Under the pieces are notes generated by a model that saw nothing but the letters and a program-made list of their open reading frames with translations, had not been told where the DNA came from and did not search any database. Below are positions 1-6,455 of a stretch of 11,860 bases of DNA, one piece after another. This DNA is from JBHIEE01 sp046760445. Lineage in GTDB: Bacteria; Acidobacteriota; Aminicenantia; JdFR-78. How positions within the stretch are numbered: position 1 is the stretch's first letter; every line of letters starts with the position of its first letter. The position numbers and the translations under genes are program-made. The stretch lies in assembly GCA_046760445.1 (NCBI GenBank), contig JBHIEE010000092.1, positions 1 to 11,860 of the forward strand. The letters run 5' to 3'.

Positions 1-1814
1 TCAAGAGCAGAATGCCAATTAAATTTGGCCAGAGGAGTTTTTGACCATAAATAGTGAGAAATATCATAATATTCAGGATTTTTAAAATACTCAATTATCA
101 TTTTTTCTTCTTTATCTAATTCCAGCAGTGATTCATGAAGAAAGAATTCTCCCCAATTTTTTTGATTAATTATTTTACTTTTAATTGTATTCTGAAGCAC
201 TTTCTTCTGAACTTGGAAAGAGTAAAAGTCTGTAGAGAGATAAATAAACAGAACTGTAACAGCCAGCCCGAATATCCAGAATCTTTTTTTCTTAAGCCAA
301 TGGAAATTAAAAGATAAAACAATCATGAACAAAAGAAACAATATTGTGGGAATGACGGGAATTGAAATTACCTTGAATCTTAAAACTAAAAAAAGAAGTA
401 AAGCACTTAGGATTGAAAGAATTAATAATCTCAAGTAACTTTTTGAGTATTTAGTCGCAAGTCTTAAAATTAACAGAATGAGTATTGAAATACTAACTAG
501 AAAGAGCAAAAAACTGAAATGGAGAAGAATAAAGGAGAGATTCAGAGAAAAATCCGTCAAATTTATATTGGAGTTATTTATTAAAATAGTAAGAATTTTA
601 TGAAAACTAAGAAGAAGAAAAACAGATAAAAAGGTACAGGGTGGACTTATCAATAAGAATTGAATGGGATTTATTTTTTTAACTGAGAAAGATAATCTCT
701 TTTTCAGATGATTTAAGATCAGGATTAAAATTAAAAAAAGATAGAGAAAGGTGAGAAAAATATCAGCCGGAGAATTGAAAAGGTTATAAGGGAAAATAAA
801 CCCAGATAGGGAAGAAGAGAAGAAAGGAAGTTTTTTGATTGGCGGGAGGGAACTTAGAAAAATGAGTACTAATCTTGCAAAGGTTAAACTGATTATAATT
901 AAACCACCGAGAATTAAATTAATTAAGCCAGAAGATTTTTTATAATAAGAAATTAAAATAAAAATAAAAGAAATAATTAAAAAAATTATCCATAAATAAA
1001 ATAAGATTAAAACCTTTTCCTTAAATGAAGAAAGATATGAATATCGAGAATAAGAATTTAGGGTAATAGTAGCTAAAATCTTCTTATCAGGACCCCGAAG
1101 AGGAAAAAGTAAAGACCATTTCTCCTCTTTTTGAAATTGATGACTTAGATAATTATCATTCCATTTCTTGAAAAATTTTTCTAAATTTTCAATATTTTCC
1201 TGATAATCAATATATTGAATATGAATCGGTTCTTTATAATTTTTTTTTAAATAATGAAATTCCTTTAAATAAGGACTTTTCACTGGTGGAAGGAAAACTA
1301 TTTGTTTAAAAAAAGCAAAAAAGCCATGTGCGGCTTTTTCTATGGAAATCAGATAAATATTGGTTTGATTTTTTTTAAGAAAAAAAGACAAGTCTTTGGT
1401 AAAAATATCAGGCGGTAACTCAATAACTTTTCCTAGCCAGAGAACCATTTTCTTTTCTGTGTCAAAGAAAGCAATGCCTTCATAATCCTGATCAAGATTT
1501 AATTTTTTGAATAACTTAAAAATTTCTTTTTCACTGGACAGGGAACAATTTCTAATAATTTCTTTCTTTTGGTATATCTCAGTAAAAAGATCAACCCACC
1601 GATGTTTTATTTCTTCCTTACGGTGCGTTAGTTGAGATAAAGATTTTTTCTGGTGATTAGGAGAGACAGTATAAGGATATAAAAAATACAAAATTAAGGT
1701 CGAGATCGAAAGAATTAAACTGGATAAAAATATTATAAAATAAGGATTTTTAATAAGCCCTGATTTTTTCGCTGGGGTTAAAATTCCTTGGCTTTTATTT
1801 CTATAATTTTCCAT
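1..1814 (-). CDS. large multi-pass membrane sensor protein, probable sensor histidine kinase N-terminal part (partial, runs off left edge)
   Basis: The minus strand stays open from an ATG at 1814 to the window edge, giving at least 604 residues with no stop. An in-frame TAA lies directly before the ATG. Hydrophobic segments are seen near residues 26-45, 268-287, 296-319, 352-366, 386-405, 426-452, 459-479, 486-503 and 511-526. The first two bracket a soluble, presumably extracytoplasmic region of about 220 residues. That region includes a stretch at 113-129 reading GIAFFDTEKKMVLWLGK, which resembles a ligand-sensing fold. After the last segment a second soluble region begins, with YDISHYLWSKTPLAKFNWHS near 580-600. 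From memory, this layout and the LW..T.LA..n.HS style motif recall large sensor histidine kinases of uncultivated bacteria. No HAMP, H-box or ATPase domain lies inside the window, so the kinase call is inference. The first 37 bases overlap the end of the upstream small secreted protein gene, which suggests co-transcription. Only a weak AAGAAG precedes the start. Confidence 0.72.
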   Translation of the reverse strand, partial: MENYRNKSQGILTPAKKSGLIKNPYFIIFLSSLILSISTLILYFLYPYTVSPNHQKKSLSQLTHRKEEIKHRWVDLFTEIYQKKEIIRNCSLSSEKEIFKLFKKLNLDQDYEGIAFFDTEKKMVLWLGKVIELPPDIFTKDLSFFLKKNQTNIYLISIEKAAHGFFAFFKQIVFLPPVKSPYLKEFHYLKKNYKEPIHIQYIDYQENIENLEKFFKKWNDNYLSHQFQKEEKWSLLFPLRGPDKKILATITLNSYSRYSYLSSFKEKVLILFYLWIIFLIISFIFILISYYKKSSGLINLILGGLIIISLTFARLVLIFLSSLPPIKKLPFFSSSLSGFIFPYNLFNSPADIFLTFLYLFLILILILNHLKKRLSFSVKKINPIQFLLISPPCTFLSVFLLLSFHKILTILINNSNINLTDFSLNLSFILLHFSFLLFLVSISILILLILRLATKYSKSYLRLLILSILSALLLFLVLRFKVISIPVIPTILFLLFMIVLSFNFHWLKKKRFWIFGLAVTVLFIYLSTDFYSFQVQKKVLQNTIKSKIINQKNWGEFFLHESLLELDKEEKMIIEYFKNPEYYDISHYLWSKTPLAKFNWHSAL

Positions 1815-2203
1815 TTATTTTCTTCTTTTTTTAAAGAAAAAAACATAATAAATGAATAATTTTCAGAGGTTGTCCTATTTTGGAAAGACCAGTAAGTTTT
1901 ATAAATTAAAGTTTGGTTAGGAAATCGGGCAAGGGAATTTTCTTCTGTTTTGAAATCAGTCGTTGAAAATTCGGTAAATATATCCTTAAAAAGAAGGTAA
2001 ACCTGCTGGGAAGAAATTGTTCCAGAGAAAGAAATCGGGGATGGAAAACTCAGGCTGATTCGAGTTTCTTTAGAAAGTAGGGCTTGAATTTCTTTGGGGT
2101 TGTTTTCCTGAAATGCTTTTTCTATATTATCAGTAATAAAACACAAAGAAGGTAGTAATAGAAATAAGATGAATAGAATTATGATATTAATCCTTTTAAA
2201 CAC
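1778..2203 (-). CDS. small secreted protein, NTF2-like / DUF4783-like
   Basis: This 141-residue protein starts at a GTG. A signal peptide is clear: two basic residues (K3, R4), a hydrophobic core at about 7-20, then a PSLC-FIT stretch. The Cys at 21 has no good lipobox because the residue before it is Leu, so ordinary signal peptidase I cleavage is more likely than a lipoprotein. The mature part begins with a helix (DNIEKAFQENNPKEIQALLS) followed by alternating hydrophobic strands ending in NKWKIIEIKAKEF. This pattern fits small NTF2-like proteins such as DUF4783 (recognised by pattern, not by search). Such domains bind small ligands or partners outside the membrane, and the role here is unknown. 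The stop codon lies inside the start of the large membrane sensor gene (37-bp overlap), so the two may work together, for example as an exported partner and its sensor. No Shine-Dalgarno is visible before the GTG. Confidence 0.8.
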   Translation of the reverse strand: MFKRINIIILFILFLLLPSLCFITDNIEKAFQENNPKEIQALLSKETRISLSFPSPISFSGTISSQQVYLLFKDIFTEFSTTDFKTEENSLARFPNQTLIYKTYWSFQNRTTSENYSFIMFFSLKKEENKWKIIEIKAKEF

Positions 2204-2209
2204 TGACTA

Positions 2210-2239
2210 ATTTTATCATACCTTGGAAAAAATAAGCAA
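2210..2239 (-). promoter_or_regulatory. candidate promoter for the small secreted protein gene
   Basis: Read on the minus strand, TTGCTT (2239-2234) and TAAAAT (2215-2210) are separated by 18 bases. TAAAAT matches the -10 consensus at five of six positions, while the -35 is weaker. The -10 ends only six bases before the GTG at 2203, so transcription would begin at or next to the start codon. This is consistent with the missing Shine-Dalgarno and a leaderless message. Confidence 0.45.
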
Positions 2240-2269
2240 GAAACTGAAATCAAATTTGTTTTTTCAGAC

Positions 2270-2298
2270 TTGACAAATGCAGGAATTAAAAGTTAATT
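2270..2298 (+). promoter_or_regulatory. candidate hpt promoter with very short leader
   Basis: A consensus -35 TTGACA (2270-2275) is followed after 17 bases by TTAATT (2293-2298), a weak -10. TAATTT, one base downstream, is an equal alternative. Initiation would fall near 2303-2306, within a few bases of the hpt ATG at 2308. The only purine-rich motif (AGGA, 2281-2284) is more than 20 bases from the start, which is too far to act as a ribosome binding site. Confidence 0.5.
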
Positions 2299-2307
2299 TT
2301 AATTAAA

Positions 2308-2850
2308 ATGAAGAAAGTAAAAGTTATACCTCTTATTTCAAAAGAAAAAATTGACCAAAAAATTGAGCAGTTGGCTGCTCAAATATCAAGCGACTATGCT
2401 AATGAAAACTTGATAATGGTCTGTATTCTTAAAGGAGCGTGGATGTTTATGGCTGATTTAGTTCGTAAGTTGACCATTCCAGTTGCTTGTGATTTCTTAG
2501 GTGTTTCTAGTTATGGCTCAGGAACCGAAACTTCAGGGATAGTTAAAATTACTTCAGATTTAACTTTACCTGTAGAGGGAAAGAGTGTGTTGATTGTAGA
2601 AGACATTGTTGATACTGGGTTAACTTTGAATTATATCAAGGATATATTAACTCGGAGGAAATCAAAAACAGTAAAAATATGTGCCTTGTTGGATAAACCA
2701 GAGAGACATATTGAAGAAATAAAAATTGATTATCTGGGCTTTACTATTCCCAATAAATTTGTTGTGGGTTATGGAATTGATTACGACGAAAAATATCGAC
2801 ACTTACCTTATATTGGTTATATTGAATTTGAAGAGGAAGAAAAATCATAA
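2308..2850 (+). CDS. hpt: hypoxanthine phosphoribosyltransferase
   Basis: This 180-residue protein has the usual length for the family. It transfers phosphoribose from PRPP to hypoxanthine (often also guanine), giving IMP or GMP in cytosolic purine salvage. The PRPP-binding loop VEDIVDTGLT is at residues 97-106, with the acidic pair and TGLT that hold the ribose phosphate. Upstream is LKGAWMF (41-47), the loop with the Lys-Gly that contacts pyrophosphate. Downstream DKPERH (129-134) and FVVGYGIDYDEKYRHLPYIG (151-170) match the base-binding and C-terminal motifs of bacterial Hpt. The N-terminus MKKVKVIPLISKEKI aligns with normal family starts, an in-frame TAA lies seven codons upstream, and no upstream ATG, GTG or TTG is available, so the ATG is well supported despite lacking a Shine-Dalgarno. 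It lies 74 bases before adenine deaminase, whose product hypoxanthine is its substrate. Confidence 0.96.
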   Translation: MKKVKVIPLISKEKIDQKIEQLAAQISSDYANENLIMVCILKGAWMFMADLVRKLTIPVACDFLGVSSYGSGTETSGIVKITSDLTLPVEGKSVLIVEDIVDTGLTLNYIKDILTRRKSKTVKICALLDKPERHIEEIKIDYLGFTIPNKFVVGYGIDYDEKYRHLPYIGYIEFEEEEKS

Positions 2851-2910
2851 ATAAAAAACTAAATTCAAGATTTTATTTCTTAATTTTCCTTCTATCATTT
2901 TAACTTCTAA

Positions 2911-2917
2911 AAGGAGA
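2911..2917 (+). promoter_or_regulatory. ribosome binding site of ade
   Basis: AAGGAGA sits seven bases before the ATG at 2925 and fixes the start of adenine deaminase. No clear terminator or strong promoter is visible between hpt and this site, so read-through from hpt is plausible. Confidence 0.75.
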
Positions 2918-2924
2918 TTCAAAA

Positions 2925-4685
2925 ATGATATCCAAATCTAAGTTAGAATATCTTAACTCGATTATCAAGATTGCTAAGGGAGAAATAAAGGGAGACATTT
3001 TACTAAAAAATGTTAATTTAGTTAATGTTTTTTCTGGGGAAATTTATCAGACTAATGTGGTTTTATTCAAGACAGTAATTGCTGGAATTAGTGAGGAATA
3101 TCAAGAAGCGAACCGCATCTTTGATCTTAAAGGGAAATATCTTATTCCTGGCTTAATAGATGGACATATTCATATTGAGAGTTCTTTACTTTGTTTGTCC
3201 GAATTTGCCAAATTAGTTTTACCTCGCGGAACAACTTCAATTGTAGCTGATCCTCATGAGATTACCAATGTTCTAGGAAAAAATGGAATAGAGTATATGT
3301 TAGCTGCCGGAGAAGAATTACCTTTGGATGTATACTTTATGGTTCCTTCCTGTGTCCCGTCAACTCATATGGAAACAGCAGGAGGTGAGATTTCTTCAGC
3401 AGATATTGAATTCTTACTCCAGAAAGATCGAATTTTAGGCTTAGCAGAAATGATGAATTTTCCAGGAGTGATTTTTGGAGTACCTGAAGTTCTAAAAAAA
3501 ATTCAGGTTAGTAAAGCTTGTAACCGCATAATAGATGGCCATTCTCCAGGACTTTCGGGCAAGGAACTTCAGGCTTATCTTGCAGTAGGAATTGAATCTG
3601 ACCACGAATGTACCACTAAGGAGGAAGCAATTGAAAAGTTGCGCTCAGGAATGAGGATTATGATTAGAGAGGGTTCTGCTGCTAAAAACTTAAAAGCTCT
3701 TTTACCAATAGTCAATGACCAGACTTATCAAAGATGCTTTTTTGTCTGCGATGATAAGCATCCAGAAGATTTAGCTAATCAGGGACATATAGACCATATC
3801 TTGAGAGAAGCTGTCCGGCTCGGGTTAAATCCAGTAAGAGCGATCCAGATGGCCACGATAAATACTGCTTCTTATTTTGGGCTGAAAAGAAAAGGAGCGA
3901 TTGCTCCTGGCTATTTAGCTGATTTAGTTGTTGTAGAGAATCTCTCCGATTTTGAGATTAAGATGGTTTTTAAATCAGGAAAACTTGTTGTTGATCAAGG
4001 GGAATTGGTTATAGAGTTAACACAATACATTGATCGCTCGGTTCTTGACACAGTTCACATTAAGCCCATTTCTGAAGAGAATTTAAAAATCATGGACAAA
4101 GGGAAAAAAGTAAAGGTTATTGAGATTATTCCCAATCAGATTATTACCAAGAAATTAATAGTGACTCCCACAGTTAGAAACGGGGTTTTAGTTTCTGATA
4201 TAAAAAGAGACATTTTGAAAATGGCGGTGATTGAACGGCACAAAATGAGTGGTGATATTGGATTGGGGTTGGTTAAAGGATTTGGGTTGCAAAATGGAGC
4301 ATTAGCTTCTTCAGTAGCCCATGATTCACATAATATTTTAGTAGTTGGCACAGATGATCAATCTATGATTCTGGCTGTTCAAGAAATAACAAAAATGGGT
4401 GGAGGATTTGTCGTTGTTTCTCAGGGAGAAGTGAAAGCCTTTCTTTCTTTACCAATTGCTGGTTTAATGTCAAATGAATCAGCGGAAATAGTCATTGAAA
4501 AATTAAAAAAGCTTTTAGAGGCAGCTCGAAAATTAGGTTCAAAAATCGATAATCCTTTTATTACACTTTCTTTTTTAGCTCTTCCTGTAATTCCCAGTTT
4601 GAAACTCACTGATGAAGGATTAGTTGATGTGGATGAATTCAAGATTGTTCCTTTATATGAAGAGTTTTCAAATGATCTTAAATGA
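2925..4685 (+). CDS. ade: adenine deaminase
   Basis: At 586 residues this has the typical length for bacterial Ade (AdeC/YicP type), a cytosolic amidohydrolase that hydrolyses adenine to hypoxanthine and ammonia. The metal-binding core is present: HIHIES at 81-86, ADPHE at 108-112, AEMMNFPG at 174-181, DGHSPGLSG at 204-212 and ESDHECT at 224-230. FVCDDKHPEDL at 273-283 supplies the later catalytic aspartates. GAIAPGYLADLVV (324-336) is the usual end of the amidohydrolase barrel. The C-terminal domain peculiar to adenine deaminases follows, with GLVKGFGLQNGA (448-459), SVAHDSHNI (463-471) and GGGFVVVSQG (492-501). Nothing is missing. With the preceding hpt it completes a two-step route from adenine to IMP, useful in organisms lacking adenine phosphoribosyltransferase. 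The stop is followed by the octamer repeat dyad. Confidence 0.97.
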   Translation: MISKSKLEYLNSIIKIAKGEIKGDILLKNVNLVNVFSGEIYQTNVVLFKTVIAGISEEYQEANRIFDLKGKYLIPGLIDGHIHIESSLLCLSEFAKLVLPRGTTSIVADPHEITNVLGKNGIEYMLAAGEELPLDVYFMVPSCVPSTHMETAGGEISSADIEFLLQKDRILGLAEMMNFPGVIFGVPEVLKKIQVSKACNRIIDGHSPGLSGKELQAYLAVGIESDHECTTKEEAIEKLRSGMRIMIREGSAAKNLKALLPIVNDQTYQRCFFVCDDKHPEDLANQGHIDHILREAVRLGLNPVRAIQMATINTASYFGLKRKGAIAPGYLADLVVVENLSDFEIKMVFKSGKLVVDQGELVIELTQYIDRSVLDTVHIKPISEENLKIMDKGKKVKVIEIIPNQIITKKLIVTPTVRNGVLVSDIKRDILKMAVIERHKMSGDIGLGLVKGFGLQNGALASSVAHDSHNILVVGTDDQSMILAVQEITKMGGGFVVVSQGEVKAFLSLPIAGLMSNESAEIVIEKLKKLLEAARKLGSKIDNPFITLSFLALPVIPSLKLTDEGLVDVDEFKIVPLYEEFSNDLK

Positions 4686-4747
4686 TATTATGTAGATTAA
4701 TGGTGAGAATGACTTTTATGGAAGCTCTGAATAAACTAAAAATAATA

Positions 4748-4819
4748 GTGCTGCAGTTGAGCGGTGCTGCAGTGCTCGCTCATAACTCACCGCAACACTG
4801 CAGAACTGCAGCACTGCAA
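4748..4819. repeat. dyad array of 8-bp CTGCAG-containing units
   Basis: Nine consecutive 8-bp blocks can be read in phase. Blocks 1 and 3 are identical GTGCTGCA, and blocks 2 and 4 are degenerate variants. The centre block TCATAACT (4780-4787) has no relation to the unit. Blocks 6-9 carry the unit in the opposite orientation (CACCGCAA, CACTGCAG, AACTGCAG, CACTGCAA). A perfect 12-bp inverted repeat joins 4747-4758 to 4804-4815, and a further 8-bp pair joins 4767-4774 to 4796-4803. Other pairings such as GCGGTG/CACCGC are possible, so several hairpins compete. The array is much richer in G+C than its surroundings and lies between the convergent ade and RHH genes, where the folded RNA might help end transcription from both sides. 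No poly-T tract follows it closely. Confidence 0.8.
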
Positions 4820-4844
4820 CACAGAATAAAGATAGTTTTGAATC

Positions 4845-5231
4845 TTAATCTGAAATTTTGATTTCTTTAGCCCAAGTATCCTTTAATTCACTTTTGAGTT
4901 TTTCGATTTCACTTAATTTATTTTCGATCTTATCAAAAAGTTTCTGCTGGCTTTTAATTCCTTCTTGAATCAGAAAAGCTGCACTCTCTGAACGACTTTT
5001 AAATATTCCTGCCTCCACTAACATATTTAGTTTTTTATTACTTTCATCATTGACTCTTATAGTTAAGACAGTATTTCGAGCAGAGAGAGCTTTCTCGATC
5101 ACTTTTTTAATTGATTCTGCTGTTTTAACAGCCATTTTTTCAACTTGTGAAGTTATTTCATCAAATTTTCCTTGGCGTTGTTTTTCCTTTTCATAACTTT
5201 TGTTTCTTTCTTCGGTTGACTCTTTTGTCAT
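4845..5231 (-). CDS. ribbon-helix-helix (CopG/Arc-type) DNA-binding protein with coiled-coil tail
   Basis: The ATG at 5231 is chosen over an upstream in-frame ATG at 5258 because AGGAGG sits five bases before it. This gives a 128-residue protein. Residues 1-45 are highly charged and probably helical. The RHH core follows: TVLTIRVNDESNKKL as the DNA-contacting beta strand and first helix, then LVEAGIFKSRSESAAFLIQEGI as the turn and second helix. The SRSE-AAFLI pattern is characteristic of RHH dimers related to CopG/MetJ. The last 35 residues (KLFDKIENKLSEIEKLKSEL) look like a short coiled coil. RHH proteins bind operators as dimers or tetramers and commonly repress their own gene. No toxin partner is adjacent, so an antitoxin role is not supported. 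A nested dyad overlaps its own promoter and it diverges from the glycosylasparaginase gene, which it may also control. Confidence 0.85.
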   Translation of the reverse strand: MTKESTEERNKSYEKEKQRQGKFDEITSQVEKMAVKTAESIKKVIEKALSARNTVLTIRVNDESNKKLNMLVEAGIFKSRSESAAFLIQEGIKSQQKLFDKIENKLSEIEKLKSELKDTWAKEIKISD

Positions 5232-5236
5232 TTGTA

Positions 5237-5242
5237 CCTCCT
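5237..5242 (-). promoter_or_regulatory. strong Shine-Dalgarno deciding the RHH gene start
   Basis: Read on the minus strand this is AGGAGG, five bases before the ATG at 5231. It rules out the longer reading from 5258, which would place this site inside the coding region. Confidence 0.85.
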
Positions 5243-5277
5243 GTAATTTGTAATTCAATTACATAATACTAAATTAC
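5243..5277. promoter_or_regulatory. nested GTAATT/AATTAC dyad, candidate RHH operator
   Basis: A 13-bp palindrome GTAATTcAATTAC (5250-5262) is flanked by a second inverted pair, GTAATTT (5243-5249) and AAATTAC (5271-5277). That makes four half-sites of GTAATT within 35 bases. They cover the -10 element, the start point and the leader of the RHH gene. Short repeated half-sites placed on the own promoter are typical of RHH autorepressors. The link to this protein is inference from position. Confidence 0.55.
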
Positions 5278-5291
5278 AATAGAAATGTCAA
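5263..5291 (-). promoter_or_regulatory. promoter of the RHH gene
   Basis: On the minus strand, TTGACA (5291-5286) and TATTAT (5268-5263) are spaced by exactly 17 bases, giving 6/6 and 5/6 matches to the sigma-70 consensus. The start point would be near 5256, inside the dyad, leaving a leader of about 25 bases that contains AGGAGG. Confidence 0.75.
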
Positions 5292-5310
5292 ATTTCATTA
5301 AAATTTGTGA

Positions 5311-5339
5311 TTGACTATCTGGATAAATTGTTCTTTAAT
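5311..5339 (+). promoter_or_regulatory. promoter of the glycosylasparaginase gene
   Basis: TTGACT (5311-5316) and TTTAAT (5334-5339) are separated by 17 bases, five of six matches each. Initiation would fall near 5346, directly before the GAGGAGG ribosome binding site at 5347-5353. The promoter diverges from the RHH promoter, and their -35 elements are only 19 bases apart. Confidence 0.65.
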
Positions 5340-5358
5340 TTTTAAAGAGGAGGTAAAA

Positions 5359-6423
5359 ATGAAGAAGTTTTCGAGAAGAGATTTTTTAAAAGTTGGAGCA
5401 GGATTTACTATTGGGTCATCACTCTTAGGAAAAATAAATTTATTTGCGAGTAGCATTATTAAAAAACAATCTCAGACTGATTTGGTGCCAGTAGCTATTG
5501 CCAGTAGAAATGGATTAAAAGCAACTGAAAAAGCAATGGAATTACTGAAAAAAGGAGTAGATCCCTTGAATGCAGCTATTGCAGGAGTTAATCTGGTTGA
5601 AGATGATCCCAATGATTTAGGTGTTGGATATGGAGGTATTCCCAATGAAGAAGGGGTAGTTGAGCTTGATGCTTCAGTAATGCATGGTCCTACTCATAAT
5701 GCGGGCGGAGTAGCTAGTTTAAGAAATATTAAAAATCCATCTAAAGTAGCTAAATTAGTGATGGAAAGAACTGACCATGTTCTTTTAGTTGGAGAAGGAG
5801 CCTTGAAATTCGCAAAAGCTCATGGTTTCAAAGAAGAAAATCTTCTTACTGACAGATCCAGGGAAATTTGGCTGCATTGGAAAGAAACTTTATCTGATAA
5901 AGACGACTGGTTTCCTCCAAAAAATGTTGAAGAAGAGTCAGAGAGATTATTTAAGGTTTATGGAACCATTAACTGTTTAACTTTAGATGCTAATAGTAAT
6001 TTAGCAGGAGTAACAACAACTAGTGGACTTTACTTTAAAATTCCTGGAAGAGTTGGTGATTCACCAATCATTGGCGCTGGTTTATATGTGGATAATGAAG
6101 TGGGAGCGGCTGGCTCAACAGGGAGAGGAGAGGCTAATCTTTTAAATTGTGGGAGTTTTACTGTAGTAGAATTTATGAGAGACGGGTACTCACCAGAGGA
6201 GGCCTGTCTTAAGACCTTAGAAAGAATAGCTAATACTTCTAAAAGACAACCTCATCTTTTGGATAAAAATGGCCGTCCAAAATTTGGGCTTAGTTTTTAT
6301 GCTCTTAATAAAAAAGGACAATATGGAGGAGCCTCAATGTGGAGTGGTTATAAACTTGCTGTGCATGATGGCAAAGAAAACAAATTAGTTGATTGTGCTT
6401 ATCTCTATAAGAAAAATAATTAA
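5359..6423 (+). CDS. Tat-exported N(4)-(beta-N-acetylglucosaminyl)-L-asparaginase (glycosylasparaginase)
   Basis: The ATG at 5359 is preferred to one at 5311 because GAGGAGG lies five bases before it. The upstream ATG sits in the -35 element. The 354-residue product opens with a twin-arginine signal, SRRDFLK (5-11), and a hydrophobic stretch to about 32, so it should be exported folded. The rest matches flavobacterial glycosylasparaginase throughout. LVEDDPNDLGVGYGGIPNEEG (79-99) and LDASVMHG (103-110) belong to the alpha chain. GTIN at 202-205 marks autocleavage, with Thr203 as the new N-terminal nucleophile, and RVGDSPIIGAGLYVDNEVGA (231-250) and STGRGE (253-258) form the substrate pocket. 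The enzyme is an Ntn hydrolase that cuts the GlcNAc-asparagine bond left after glycoprotein breakdown. All key residues are present. Export implies scavenging of glycopeptides outside the cytoplasm. The dnaK promoter starts four bases after its stop. Confidence 0.95.
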   Translation: MKKFSRRDFLKVGAGFTIGSSLLGKINLFASSIIKKQSQTDLVPVAIASRNGLKATEKAMELLKKGVDPLNAAIAGVNLVEDDPNDLGVGYGGIPNEEGVVELDASVMHGPTHNAGGVASLRNIKNPSKVAKLVMERTDHVLLVGEGALKFAKAHGFKEENLLTDRSREIWLHWKETLSDKDDWFPPKNVEEESERLFKVYGTINCLTLDANSNLAGVTTTSGLYFKIPGRVGDSPIIGAGLYVDNEVGAAGSTGRGEANLLNCGSFTVVEFMRDGYSPEEACLKTLERIANTSKRQPHLLDKNGRPKFGLSFYALNKKGQYGGASMWSGYKLAVHDGKENKLVDCAYLYKKNN

Positions 6424-6425
6424 AT

Positions 6426-6446
6426 CTTGACAATAATCCACTCATA
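6426..6446. promoter_or_regulatory. HAIR-like candidate HspR operator
   Basis: CTTGACA, seven bases, then ACTCATA. The known HspR site (HAIR) is CTTGAGT-N7-ACTCAAG. Here the CTTGA and ACTCA parts are exact and the spacing is exact, ten of fourteen positions in all. The site covers the -35 element of dnaK. A second dyad, 6439-6448 with 6453-6462 (nine of ten positions paired), covers the -10 and could be an additional site. Part of the left match is forced by the TTGACA -35 itself, so confidence is moderate. Confidence 0.5.
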
Positions 6447-6455
6447 TTTTATAAT
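6427..6455 (+). promoter_or_regulatory. perfect consensus promoter of the dnaK operon
   Basis: TTGACA (6427-6432) and TATAAT (6450-6455) with a 17-base spacer match the housekeeping sigma consensus at all twelve positions. A promoter this strong in front of chaperone genes is normally held down by a repressor, which fits the hspR-like gene in the same operon. Initiation is expected near 6462, giving a leader of about 26 bases that carries AGGAGGT. Confidence 0.9.

Noticed and set aside
135..317. 60-residue plus-strand open frame
   Set aside because: It lies wholly inside the minus-strand membrane sensor gene, has no ribosome binding site and resembles no protein family.
4136..4642. Two minus-strand open frames inside ade
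   Set aside because: They are antisense to a complete, conserved adenine deaminase and show no independent features.
4748..4819. CRISPR array
   Set aside because: Units are 8 bp with no spacers, they invert at the centre and no cas genes are present.
4845..5231. Antitoxin of a toxin-antitoxin pair
   Set aside because: The RHH fold fits, but there is no small toxin gene on either side, only a divergent exported enzyme and a repeat.
5232..5258. Longer start for the RHH protein (nine extra residues)
   Set aside because: It would place the AGGAGG site inside the coding region and lies at the predicted transcription start.
5311..5358. Longer start for the glycosylasparaginase (16 extra residues)
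   Set aside because: It begins within the -35 element and would bury the twin-arginine signal away from the N-terminus.
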